A program made the position numbers and the translations under genes. This document shows positions 12,017 through 23,800 of a stretch of 62,000 nucleotides of DNA, in pieces; the stretch's first letter is position 1, and each line of letters begins with the position of its first letter. The DNA comes from Symbiodinium natans (lineage: Eukaryota > Sar > Dinophyceae > Suessiales > Symbiodiniaceae), in NCBI GenBank assembly GCA_905221605.1, contig CAJNDS010002743.1, positions 1 to 62,000 on the forward strand, written 5' to 3'. Under the pieces are notes generated by a model that was not told where the DNA came from, searched no databases, and worked only from the letters and a program-made list of their open reading frames with translations.

Positions 12017-12375
12017 GCATTTTCTGTGTGCCCCACCCCCGCCCCCCCAGCCCCGTGCGGGGGAATCACCGTTTTGGCGTTTTCAAGCCCGAAAACACCA
12101 AAACAGTGATTCCCTCACATTTTCTGTGTACCCCCCAATCGGGAGGGGAATCACCGTTTTGGCATTTTCAAGGCCCAAACACACCAAAACGGAGATTCCC
12201 CCACATTTTCTGTGTTCCCCCCCAACCCGCCCCCCCCCGCCCCCCCAACCGCCCCCCCCCCGCCCCCAACCCCCCCCCCCCCCCCCCCGCCCCCCCCCCC
12301 CCCCCCCCCCCCCGTGCGGGGGAATCAGTTTTCAAGCCCCCGAAAACACCACGCTGATTCCCCCACATTTCCTGT
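12017..12375. repeat. Foldback minisatellite set in poly-C
   Basis: Three hairpins, 12061-12114, 12145-12201 and 12319-12364, share arms GGGAATCACCGTTTTGG and CCAAAACNGTGATTCCC (third copy shortened), a loop with TTTTCAAG, and a downstream ACATTTTCTGTGT. A fourth trailing phrase at 12019 shows a lost unit upstream. Units are separated by long C-runs (12000-12016, about 12220-12313). Confidence 0.85.
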
Positions 12376-14575
12376 GTAACCCCCCAGCCCCAGAGTTTAG
12401 GGTGTAGGGTTGAGGCAGACATACATACTGGCAGGGATGACCCTAAACCCTTGTCAGTGTAAGAAAAAACCTTGTTGCTGCAGTTGTAAAGCTTGTCAGT
12501 GTGCACCCAAACTGTGTCGTGGTAACAACGCACTCTTCTTGGAATCTGCAACGGTCAAGCCCGAGGGGTGATGATCTGATGGACGTCGTCAACTTTTTCA
12601 ATATGTGGTGTCTTCCTCGGGCGCCGACCACATAATCTCCCAGACTAGCAAAACAAAGGCGATGCCCCTGTGATCCGAATGTCTAGCTGGAGTCTCGTCC
12701 TAATACACACTGAAAACAGAGTGCGCTGGCGCATGCGGCCAGGCCAAAGAGCTCGAGCACTCACGGGCTTCAACACACATTGCGGAATTGCAGAATGCAG
12801 CCTCCTCCATGTCTTGAGACACAGGCTCCTGAGGATGAAGAGCTCTGTCCTCGGGAGAATGCACCGACCCTCACAGGCCGTGAGTCGACTCACAGCAGGG
12901 ACACTGCATCACAACTATAACAACAGCAGAGATCCAATGTTCACTGGTATCATGGCTGATAAACAAAAGCTCCTACCTTGCCCAAAAGATTGCTGACTTC
13001 GAGTCCTTTGCTGGACTTGGATCCCGGCGAGGCACGAGCAGGTAGCTTGCGCGGCGACCATAAGCGCAACTAGACGAAGTATGGACAGTCACGGGTGTGT
13101 CTAGTCTCAATTTTATGGCATCCGATCATACATACCTGAATCGAATGTCAAGAACCAACATCTTCATGTTAGCCTATTTCGCCTAACGAAATGAAAAGAC
13201 ATCATGGTGACATCAAGATCATCAACTTCTTGATATACGTCCTCTGATCACAAAATGTCATCGTGACGTATTTCCGAGATTCTCTAGACAAGAATCTCCG
13301 AAAGTTCACGCAGGCAGAAACCTTGAAATAAACATCCATGGTCAATATACAACATACGCAAGTGAAATAGACTAGTAGACTATTAGGAAAAGAAGCCCCG
13401 TCGTCGATGCAATTGAAAGATATATGCCGTCTGACAGGAATTTCAGAGCCAATTCTCCGTTCATTCAGCCAATTCCCTCTTCCGTATAGTCCCCAGCTGT
13501 CCATCTATTGAAATATGGCGGGCGCTTCTACCATCAATGAAGGGGGTATTCCCCATCTTAGGGTCCTTTCTGCGACCGCAAGTAGCCGTGGAACTCCACG
13601 CCGAGGCCCCGAGGACAGTTTCCATCCATTACACTGTGTCATCGACCATATTCAGCCCTAAGCATGCCCTCGGCTACATGGTCAAAGCTCGACCCACATA
13701 TATCTGCCTGCAATTGCCAGATGTCCCAGAATTTTTTCCAGGTCTGATTCCATGAATAGATCGTGAAAGAATGCCGATGGCTATCGTATTGTTGAAGATT
13801 TGATACGCCGAAGAATCCATGCGATCCACACCAAAGTGGGCAGCTGTCGGCAATGTTGGTAGCACACAGATCTCCCAGAAGATTGAATTGCACACGACAC
13901 ATACCAATCAAGAATGGAGATCATCCCAATTATTCTCCTAAGAGAACCACGCTTGGGAGACGATTGGAGCACATATCGTCCCCATTTGTGTATCTTCATG
14001 TCTAACCTTTTGACTGAGGCGATATTCAAAGCCATGGGTATGGTTGGCACATGTTGGCAAGATATATGAGTAAAGCAAACTTCGCCGAATGCGCAAAAAG
14101 AAGCTGCGAAGCTGACTCTCACAGATTGAAACCAAACAGCTTCGACCGCCGACGCTTTTTGCAACCCGAACGCCAGCTCAACGTCCACCCATAGTCTCCG
14201 TTGCAGAGGGCGCGGTCGAAGCGTTGACGGAGGTTGGTGAGACATCTACTCCATGGAATGGGAAAGGTGAAACAGTTCGATATGAACATATTAAGCGAAT
14301 GCAACATGCAGGCCATTTTCAGCAGCATCGCTGCAACAATAGGTTCGGATTCGTTGGCATACTGAGCCTGAAACAGTTAATTGGAGGAAGCTTTGTGCTC
14401 CTCATCAGTGAAGCATGTTGACTTCTTGCCTGCTCTCGTCAGCACTGCGTACAACGCAGAAAGCAGAGAAAGCTCTGCTGCACCTGCCTGGTGCCATGAC
14501 CCGACTTTGACGACAAATCATCGGGCGTAGACGTCCCCACTCGTCTGGAAAGTGAGAGGAGTTCGAAGCCCTTGC
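12376..14575. other. No gene assigned; downstream of exchanger B
   Basis: A TTTAGGG-like tract lies at 12396-12412. The remainder shows only short open frames without family resemblance. The part next to 14575 would hold the 3' UTR of the exchanger gene; its end cannot be placed because dinoflagellate polyadenylation signals are not clear. Confidence 0.45.
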
Positions 14576-17500
14576 CTACGTCGGTGGGTTCGTCATTAGC
14601 CACACTGGTCGCGTCAGCTCCACCACCACTGTAGTGATGATAAAAGCAAAATACAGGACCGCCATGCAGCCACCCAATGCTTTTGTCAGCTTCCAGCCAC
14701 AGATCTTGATGCTGAGGACAGTGCCAAACACCATCCCAAGGAGGACGCAAGTGTAAAACATCAAATACGGCGACTGGATGCTGACACCCTTGAATTCAGG
14801 ATTGTTTGCTTCCAGCGCGCACTTGATAAGCCAAGGAATGGGCAAACCAACCTCTGCTGCAAGACATCTCGAGGATGTCAATGGCTAGTGTTGCGTAGCA
14901 TGGTACGTGGTGTATTCTGGTGCTGCATGCAACTTCAGACAAGATGCTAAGATGTCGAAAATATTGGAACCAACGGATGAGCTGACTGCCATGTCCGCCT
15001 GTCCTGCGGGTTTGTCAAAGGAAACTTGGCTGGAGCTGGCCTTAGACACGAAGGTGCTCGACCTACTAGGCGGTTACTTTCCGATCGCATCCTTTCCGGG
15101 CCACGGCCATGGAGCTAACAGCATCCGGGATAGAAGTTGCGGCAGCCAAGAAGGTGACGCTCGACACGATGGTGGGTATCTGCAGTGGACAAGTCATCAG
15201 GTGATCAAAAGCTGACACGGAGTGATGGGAACATTGAGAGCTCTGAGGAGGATGCTCCGAGAACCGTCGTCACCTCAGCTTGAGGCCACTCTGACTGCGC
15301 AAGGCATTCTGCGAGTGCCAAGTTTCTTCCATCTACCAAGAAAAATCTCGGCTCTGGGGGTCACTGGTAGTCCGAGCGGCGGTGTCTGTCCACCAGACCA
15401 GCAGGAAGGCAAAGGCTCCAATCCAAATCAAAGACAAGCCGAAGGTGAGCATGAAAAGCTTCGAGCCTTTGGAAGGCCAAGGCCTCGGAGGTTGTTGCTC
15501 TCTGCCACTACACCAATCTGCCACGATGCCGCGTCACGTGGTGTTATGCGATTGCTGGGGCTCCGACAACGTGAAGTACAGAAGCACGTAAACCGGAAGG
15601 CCAAGGCCCCAGAGTATTCTGTTGCATGTTCCTCAGCTTCGGAGGTTGAAAGTAAGGTCTTGGTGTTTGTACTCTGCGCCTAAAAAACAGAAGAGAGCTG
15701 ATGAAACACTTTCGCTGGCTTTTCGCTCCCCCACCTTCCGGCACCATCATGAAGTCTTCCGGCTCGTCATCATCGTCGTCATCCTCCTCGTCCTCACCAT
15801 CCGCAGCCGTTCCTGGCTTCTCCAGATCCTGCTTCTCCTGGGAATAGCTGGTGCTACTGAGCTGCTACTGCCACTGCTGCCTCAACAAAAACCCCCCCCT
15901 CCCCACCCCTCAATTCACAGGAAACAGTGCGGGACCAACCAAAAGTGGTCGCTCATGGTCGCTTCAGTCTGCAATCCAATCCCACCCCCGCCGTCGCCTC
16001 CTCATCAGGCTTCGCCTGCGACAAGCGGTCGCAGTAATGCAACGCTACGAGCAAGCTAGCTCACCCGTGAAGGAGCTCAGCAAGCTCCACGGATTGGTCA
16101 AAGAAAGCACTTTCACTTGCGCATGCTGATGCGTAGCCAGCACCCTGTCCAACACGACTCGCAATACATTTGAGGCGGACACCTTTTCGACGACCCGGTC
16201 TTCCTTCATGTAATTGTCTTTTGCTGGCTCTGGTTGGTCAGCTTCCTCAGTCTGCAGATGCGCGCCGAGCAAGCAGATGTACCGAACAAGCAGATGCCGG
16301 CCGAGAGCATACACAATAAGGGGCATAAGAAGGGACGCTAGATGGGACACTCAATCTTATTCCCCTATGTAGCCCCTCTATATATACACCTTATCTGCTC
16401 CCCCCCGTAAGGTCCCTTACAAGGGTCCCTCCTCTTGAAAGCAAGCACGTTCCCAGCGAAGAGTCTGTGTGCCGGCAGGAGTCTACTTCTGGCTTTGCTG
16501 GCGGATCGCCCGTGCTGGGCACTACTACTTCCTCCGGTTCCACTTTGGTCTTGGACTTGCTCATCTGCTCCACGTATTCACGAAGCTCTTTATTCAATGG
16601 CGTGCCTGTTTTCTGGTACCTTGGGAGGGTGAGGTGCACAGAAGATTCAAATTCGATCACCATTCTGGTGGGTGTGCATCTTGCAGCTTCAAGCGAGGCA
16701 CGCCCAGATGTTCAAAGGCCTGTTGATGAACATGAAGGAAACGTAACCTGCAGTCGATATTAAGTTTGCCACAAGCATGCATCCTGACAATAAACTTTGC
16801 TGTGTACCAGATCCGTTGGTCTAGGCGTTCGCTGCCCAGCCATGAGGCGAGGACCAATATAAAGGGTGAAGAGGATGGCTGCCTCAGACTTACGAAGCCC
16901 CGCACTTGGGACAGGCAAACCACGTTTCTGTGCGAAGATCGGAAAGACGGTTCGAGCTTCTCGGCGACTCTAGCACAAGGGCTCACAGATGCTCACAGAT
17001 TCCAGCCTCCCAGGCTGCAATGGTCTGGTTGTAGGTAAAGGCAGCCAACACGCCCAGGGAGATGATGTAATACGTGCAGTCCTACAGGCCAAGTGCAGCT
17101 TGGCTGGCGGCATTTCTAGGACACACAACTCCTTAACCCTCTGTCATAGTATGTGGACCGACTTGTCATATTGGAAGGAGCTGATTCCGGTTGCCGACGA
17201 ACGCACGCAGCTTTTCATTCAAACACCGCCACTGATCGAAGCGGTCCCGAAAGAGCGGCCACCACGTGAGCTCGATATTTCCTTTGGCCACGTAGCCGCA
17301 CCTACAGGGTAGGAGCACCTGCCCTGCGACCACATCCCCAACCCCTGATTCGAAACCAGGGAAATAGGTGTTCATGTGTTTGCTCGAGATGAGCGTTTCA
17401 CTTTGTCACCGCATACTACGAAGGCTTAGGGTGGTCGCGAAGCTTGCAGTCTCCTGCCCAAATGCTTCCTAGGAGCAAGCCGATGACAAAGAGCACGTTG

Positions 17501-19010
17501 AACACGGCAGACCCAACAATGGTGCCAAAACCAACATCATTCTGCGCCTCAGCTCGCATGGTATCTTATCAGCGGCCCCCCCATCTCGGTGTGTTCTACT
17601 ATTTCTCCAAGCTTCACATGAAGAATCGGAGCCCACTGCAGGGTATCATGGATGAAGATATGCCAAAGCGCAATTGTAGCGCCAACGATGGACGTGAAGA
17701 ACTCCGGCGCAGATCCACCGGCCGCCATCCAGGTTGCCTGCGGCACTGGTGCTGAAACCCTAAACCCTAAAACCCTAAACTCCCTAAACCCTAAGCCCTA
17801 AGCCCTAAACCGTAAACCTAGCATCGCCCCGAACTTCAGGGCCAGGAAACTGGTCCCGGACCCTGCTTGCTACTTCTGCACCTTGTTCGGCCGAGATACT
17901 CCTAAGCCCTAAGCCGACGGCACATGTTCATGGTACTTATTAACCAATTAATGGTACAATTATAAGTACAGTCATAATTGGTTTATAAGTACCATGAACC
18001 TCCAAGTGCTATTCTTCTAAGGCAAAAGCTGCAAAGGACGAACGACGGCACCATGCTACCCAATGTCAGCATCTACTTGGCGGATCTTTCTTCCTGGCTT
18101 TGGCTCCGCCCTCCAGGGCCCTTCGTTTCTAGTTTGGGCAGCTGAGGCTGGGGAGTCTAATAGTAATGAGGAGAATCATATATATTATTAGTATGACCAT
18201 TATGCTCAGGAACACCGGGTCACCTAGGAATACTGCACACTCTCGGGTGCTGTTCCTGCTCCGTATCAGAACGAAGACTGCTTTGGCATTCCAAGTTGCT
18301 AAGCTTCGACAGCCCGATTCAAACACCCTTCCTTCAATGGCATGTCATGCCAATGCGGCAAAGTTGCTCCAGCAACATCGGGTGTCAAGCTCCAGGCGTC
18401 ACAAAGCAAGTCTATGGAGCCCGCGAAATAGACGTCGCAAACAGTGTTCAACCCAAGAACCATGTAGGCCTCAGCGATTCGGCTGTTTTGGGCAAACAAA
18501 CAGCCCACACATGTCCAAAAAGCCAGGATGTTGAGCGGCTTGCGATGCCAACGCAATGGAAAAGGGCTAAGAACTTCCTGCCTGCGCGATGCAGCGAGAC
18601 TGCTTGACCCAGCATCATGATATTTCCCCCAAACCAGGACTTCGCCTGCGACCTTAAGGGCCCTCGGTTGAGAAGCTCAGGAAGCAAACCCATGAAGGAT
18701 GGCGCATGTCAAAGCCTGTTGGCTCATCCTCGTACGGCTCGTTCAGGAGCAGGTCGGCAGGGTAGAGCTTCGGGGATGCCTGTGCTCTTATGTGGTTTCA
18801 AAGAGCTTCGCAAAGGTAGGGCGTCAGCTCAAGGCGGCACCGTGCAGATTGCAAGGGTTTGACTTTTCGCTTCAGAGTGGCGGTTGTGCTGGGATCATCT
18901 TCGTAGAGCCTCCGACCCCGACCTGCCAGTGCAGGGCCAGCAAACTCAGTCCACTCTGAAAACGGCCTGCGTTGCCAAGCTGCTGGATGAGTCTTCTGAC
19001 AGGTCCTGCA
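14576..19010 (-). CDS. NCKX: K+-dependent Na+/Ca2+ exchanger, paralogue B
   Basis: A CaCA-superfamily (SLC24/NCKX) antiporter that would move Ca2+ out against Na+ with K+ cotransport. I read 19 exons: 18922-18882, 18779-18716, 18581-18541, 18469-18368, 17737-17672, 17547-17477, 17301-17238, 17081-17007, 16882-16855, 16747-16694, 16605-16487, 16245-16183, 16015-15986, 15837-15735, 15631-15562, 15483-15369, 15179-15092, 15003-14948, 14851-14576. They total 508 codons in one frame. Alpha-1 repeat: ATWMAAGGSAPEFFTS then GTIVGSAVFNVLFVIG; alpha-2: FLAAATSIPDAVSSMAVARK then DMAVSSSVGSNIFDIL; loop rich in Asp/Glu. Donors are GC 8, GT 5, GA 2. Three junctions (after 18541, 16694 and 15369) lack a GT/GC/GA donor in the right phase, so small errors or decay are possible. 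A first exon near 18965-19010 (DLSEDSSSS) is likely; the true start is not found. Confidence 0.92.
17756..17816. repeat. CCCTAAA tract in an exchanger B intron
   Basis: Seven or so perfect and variant CCCTAAA units (also CCCTAAG) lie just upstream, in gene sense, of the acceptor of the exon starting at 17737. Read on the gene strand the tract is TTTAGGG. Confidence 0.9.
17926..17999. mobile_element. 74-bp foldback element (MITE-like) in an exchanger B intron
   Basis: The left arm 17926-17950 and right arm 17975-17999 are complementary at 24 of 25 positions (GTTCATGGTACTTATT against AATAAGTACCATGAAC, with one mismatch). The 24-base centre is AT-rich. It is AT-rich against a GC-balanced background. 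No clear target-site duplication flanks it. Confidence 0.75.
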
Positions 19011-20857
19011 AAAGGAGCAGGAAGTTTGGGCAGCGTTTGTTTAGATGCCAATCCCCGGCATGAAACATGATTGCAGCAGTCAGCCTGGGCCAGTGATATT
19101 AGCAGAAATGCAAGTGCAACACCTTAGTCACGCGGCTTTGAATAACATCCGGCATCAGCCGGCTCAGAGTAAGCGTGCTTTGTCCGAAGTTGCGATCAGC
19201 CGCACATGGATGGCGTATGATCAGCGGAGACAAGGGCGTGTCTGAGGCTCCCTCTGATAGAACATATGGTTGTGATTTTCCTCCTCTGGAACGGCTCCAA
19301 GCTTCGTAGTGCCTGCGGCACTCACATAAGTAGGGGATGGCTCTACCAATGACTCTGCTCTGCCGGTGGCGGCCGACCTTTTTGTTGAAGCGCACGAGGC
19401 CCATCACAGATGAGTGATGATCCTGGCTTGCGCTCAACACGACTATGACTATGATCAAAGGTCAGCCGCACCCCAAACACGTTTGCTTGACGAATCCTTG
19501 CGCTGGCTCCCGCCGCCCGTCAGCCTCCTTGAGAGAAGTCTCCTGGTCTGAACTACCGAAACCAACGAGAACCGATCTGCATCGCACCATGACTGCCTTG
19601 AACCGATCATCCAAAATTTACAGCTGGTTTCTTCACGGCCGAGCCACTCCAGTCAGAGGATGAACGGGCTATCTAGGACATCTGCCACATCTCGCACTAT
19701 CGGAGCCAAGAGCTGCGGGTCGCAGGATCGAAAACGCTGCACTGCCATGCCCTCACTCCCTGCCACGGTTGCCACAGGTGGAGAAGAATCGGTCTGCTAG
19801 GGAGGGCCCAGTGGCCCCAGCTCGTAATTCCTGGTTTGGAAACATTGGGGCACGTGCCATATGCGTGGCTCGGGGCTTGTGCAAGTGCTGCACAGCATCC
19901 AGGCTTCAGAACGTCCGAGAAGCTCGACGCACTGTTTCTCTCAGGAAACTTTATTCTGGAAGTACTCAGAGAAGAAAAATGTGTTTCTTTTCCCGATTGC
20001 TTGATACTGCTTGTGTACGAAGCATGTGGAGATACCTGGAGCAGAGCTTTTCATTTTATGGAATTGCAATGTATAATGATACCATGCAGAGTATGATACT
20101 ATATGTTCGTAGACGGTACTGTTACGGCTATCGGTGTGCACACTCCCGCCCTCACGTGAACAATCGCTGCCGAAGTCCCCATGTGCCAGCAATTCCCTAC
20201 ACCTAGGATTCTGATACGAACGACTGGGTGCCACGTCGTGGACCATGTAGCCGCTAATGCCTAGCTTGAATGTGCCTAACCTGCGCGCGTTGAGAACAGC
20301 GGCTTGTTTCTGACTGCGGCCAGAGCAGCGCGAGCTTAGTGAGATTGGAATGCCTGCAGCTGGTGAAACGTGCCTTGACCAGCCTGGCAGTGGTCCAGGT
20401 CGTGGTAGAACCGGGTTGAAAATTGGAAGACGAAGCGCCGGCTCAAAGAGCCGGCAGCTGCGGAGTTCGCAACAACTCCGCAACTTCAATAGATGACATG
20501 ATGAGCGAAGTGTTCCGTATACATTTCATTCTATATGGTATAGACTGTTGCTGGGTGACATCCTGTCAGCTCAGCCGTGCCGGCACTGCTTTCGGGTACA
20601 ACGACACGGAACACTCCGCTCACTGTCACATAGTGCCACCAACAGTCGGCTCCGCTGGCACACCCGTCATCTTGGCGAATCGGGTATAAAAACATGGAGG
20701 AAGTCACAAGTATGCCAGCTCTGCAGGGGAACACTTACACTGCCGCAGCAGCTTCGCTGCATGCTCCCTTCTTCGAAGGGAGGGGCGCCGCATTAACTTC
20801 CGAAAGGCGAAATAAAGCCCTAAACCCTAAAGACCTTAAGGCCCACAGCGGCCCAAC
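19011..20857. other. Spacer between the exchanger paralogues
   Basis: About 1.8 kb with no assignable coding exon; it must contain the 5' end of exchanger B and the 3' end of exchanger A. A CCCTAAACCCTAAA tract lies at 20817-20832, right after the stop codon of exchanger A. No promoter motif was identified. Confidence 0.5.
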
Positions 20858-23800
20858 TCAGGTCAAAGGCGGGTTCGTCATGAGCCATGTTGGCCGGGAA
20901 AGCTCCACCACCACCGTCGTGATGATAAAGACAAAATACAGGACAGCCATGCAACCACCTAATGCCTTCTGCAGCTTCCAGCCGCAAAGCTTGATGCTGA
21001 TGACAGTCCCGAAGACCATTCCCAGCAGCAAGCAAGTGTAGAACATTAGATAGGGAGACTGTATAGTCACACCTTTGAATTCAGGATTGTTCGCTTCAAT
21101 CGCACACTTGAGGAGCCAGGGAACTGGCAATCCGACCTCAGTAACTCGGCGACATGACACGGCACCCCAGCAGAGCAAGCTATCTGGCTTGTCATGCTGG
21201 CCCGAAACCCTAAACGGCCCTTTTAACCTAATTCCTAAACCCTCTGCAAGGGCTGCCAGGCTGCGAGAATATCAAAGATGTTAGAGCCAATCGAAGAGCT
21301 GACTGCCATGTCGGCTTGTCCTGGCCATACTGCTCCGCAGTATAGGTGTTTAGGTTTTTTTCCCACCCGCCTAGCTGACACTCAGGCCACATTGCAGGGA
21401 CTAGTACCGGCAAATCAGGGTTTAGGGTTCACGGTTAAATGAAAAAGAGAGAAGCAGTACACGCTCACTCCTTTCCGGGCCACGGCCATGGAGCTCACAG
21501 CATCGGGGATGGATGTTGCTGCCGCCAAGAAGGTGACGCTAGACACGATGGTGGGTATCTGGGCCAATCGGGAAGCATCTGTGCTCTGACGCACTGAGAG
21601 ATTTTGCCGATGCGACCATGTTCGCTTAGGCTGGTGCTCCCACCACCGTTGTTACCTTGGCGGGCTTGCTCACAAGCTGCGAGTGTCTGCACAACTTCCA
21701 CCAAAACCAAGAAAAGCAGAATCCAGAGTGCGCCGGCTGGAAATGCCAAGTCGGGTGGCGATGTCAGTCCACCAGACGAGCAGAAACGCAAATCCACCAA
21801 TCCATAGCAAAGACAATCCAAAGGTGAGCATGAAGAGCTTAGAGCCTTTGGAAGGCCAAGGCCTTGGTTGTCAGCCAAGCTGAGGCTCCGTAAGCTTATT
21901 GAAGCCTTAGGGCCCTAAGGGGCATGCGTGGACTGCACACTGTCCCCAAAGCTGAGGCTCCGGCAAGGTAAAATACAGTGGGGCATACACCGGAAGGCTT
22001 AGGCCCCACAATATTCGGTCCAACGTGCCTTGAAAAGTCAAAAAAACTGAAGCAGCGCACCAGGAAAGCAGAATAGACAACCCCTCAGAGCCTTCTGGCA
22101 TGATCATGAAGTCCTCAGGTTCGTCGTCGTCGTCATCGTCATCGTCATCCTCCGCCGCTTCCGCCTCTTCCGCAGCAGCGGGGGGCTCCGCCTTCTCTAC
22201 ATCCTGCGGCTCCTGGCGTGAAGACGTCCCAAAGGGAAAGGATGTCTCTCTACCCTTGCAAAACCGGAAGTGGAGGGACCTGGTCCAACTTGTCCCCGGC
22301 CGGCTCTTCTGTCTCATCCTCAGCTTCATTTTAAAGGCAGATCCAATGTCCAATGGTACACACTGATACTCAATTGGAGTCCAAGCGGCTTTTGGCACTA
22401 CCCGATCTTCTTTGATGTAGTTGTCTTTAGCAGGCTCGGGTCGGTCCGGCTCATCGGTGGCCTGAGCCTTACGGAAGAGCGGGAGACTTTCTTGCAGATT
22501 TCACAGGGAGGCGGGGGGGGGGGGCATGCAAAGACGTGACCGCAGAAAATGAGCCCGAGGCGGCCTTGGCTGGGGATTCCTCCTCCGGTCCACCTACCTG
22601 ACCTACCTGTTGAGGCTCGACCTTGGCGGCCTTTGCTTTGCTCATTTCCTCGATGTACTCCCGCAGCTCCTTGTTCATAGGGGTACCTGTCTTTTCGTAC
22701 CTCAAGTGTCGAAAGGGGGTGGTCCCACTGCGCTGTATCTCCGCGGCTGCAAAAGAAATCCAAACAATTCCGGGATGATGTCGGGACCCTACACAAGCAG
22801 CATTCTACCTGAGCCAAGCCACGCCCAGATGTTCAAGGGCCTGTTGATGAACATGAAGCACACGTAGCCTCAGTCACGTGATACTGGCATGGACTTGCAA
22901 CCATCTAGGCCCTCAGGCTTGTGATCATGATGAGGCTGAGGTCGGATCCCACGTACAAAAGAAACAAAATAACAGCCTGCGTGGACACCATGTTAGGCAG
23001 CATGCTTTAGAGATCCTTAGGGTCTCAGAGCCCTCAAAGCACGGGCCTCCCAGGCCGTTATTGTCTGATTGTACGTGAAGGACGCCAGCACGCCCAACGA
23101 GCAAATGTAGTAGGTACAATCCTGCAAGCACTCCCATTTGCAAACCCTAAAGCCTAAACCCTACACCCTACATTCGAAGCTGGAGAGAACGAAGGCAAAC
23201 CGGTCCCGAAACAGCGGCCACCACGTGAGCTCTATGTTGCCCTTGGCCACGTAGCCGCACCTCTGAGTTTGCGGAAGCAAGTAAAATGTGAAGGAAGTTA
23301 CGAAGACGACGCCCCAGACCAATGATGCTCTACAGCACTTGAACAGGAAATTGGGCCCAGGAAGACAATGAGGCGCTACAAGAAAGGAAAGAGCCACGCC
23401 AGCTGTGCAATGAAGCATGCACTCTGGGCTGGATTGATTCAAGTCCCAGGCTATCCAAGTTAGCGGGGCTAGCTTCGCTGGAACTCCAAAGCCAGGACTG
23501 GGAGCTTTAAAGGAGTTGTGTTTGCGTGCTCGGCTGCTGCTCGGGCACAGCCCGATTACGAAGAGCACGTTGAAAACAGCCGAACCTACAATGGTGCCAA
23601 AGCCCACATCGTTCTGCGCCTGCCAAGCGTGCTGACAAGGTCCAACACACAGCATGTGTGAATTGAACAGAACCACCTGTGCAATGGTGCCCCGCAACTG
23701 AGGTCACCGCGATAGTGGCGCCCACCATGGACGTGAAAAACTCTGGAGCCGATCCGCCAGCGGCCATCCAGGTCGCCTCAGATGCTTCCAGTCAGCTCAA

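Noticed and set aside
12000-12400. Proline-rich and glycine-rich proteins over poly-C
   Set aside because: Pure low-complexity translation; the same applies at 46119-46198 and 37195-37232.
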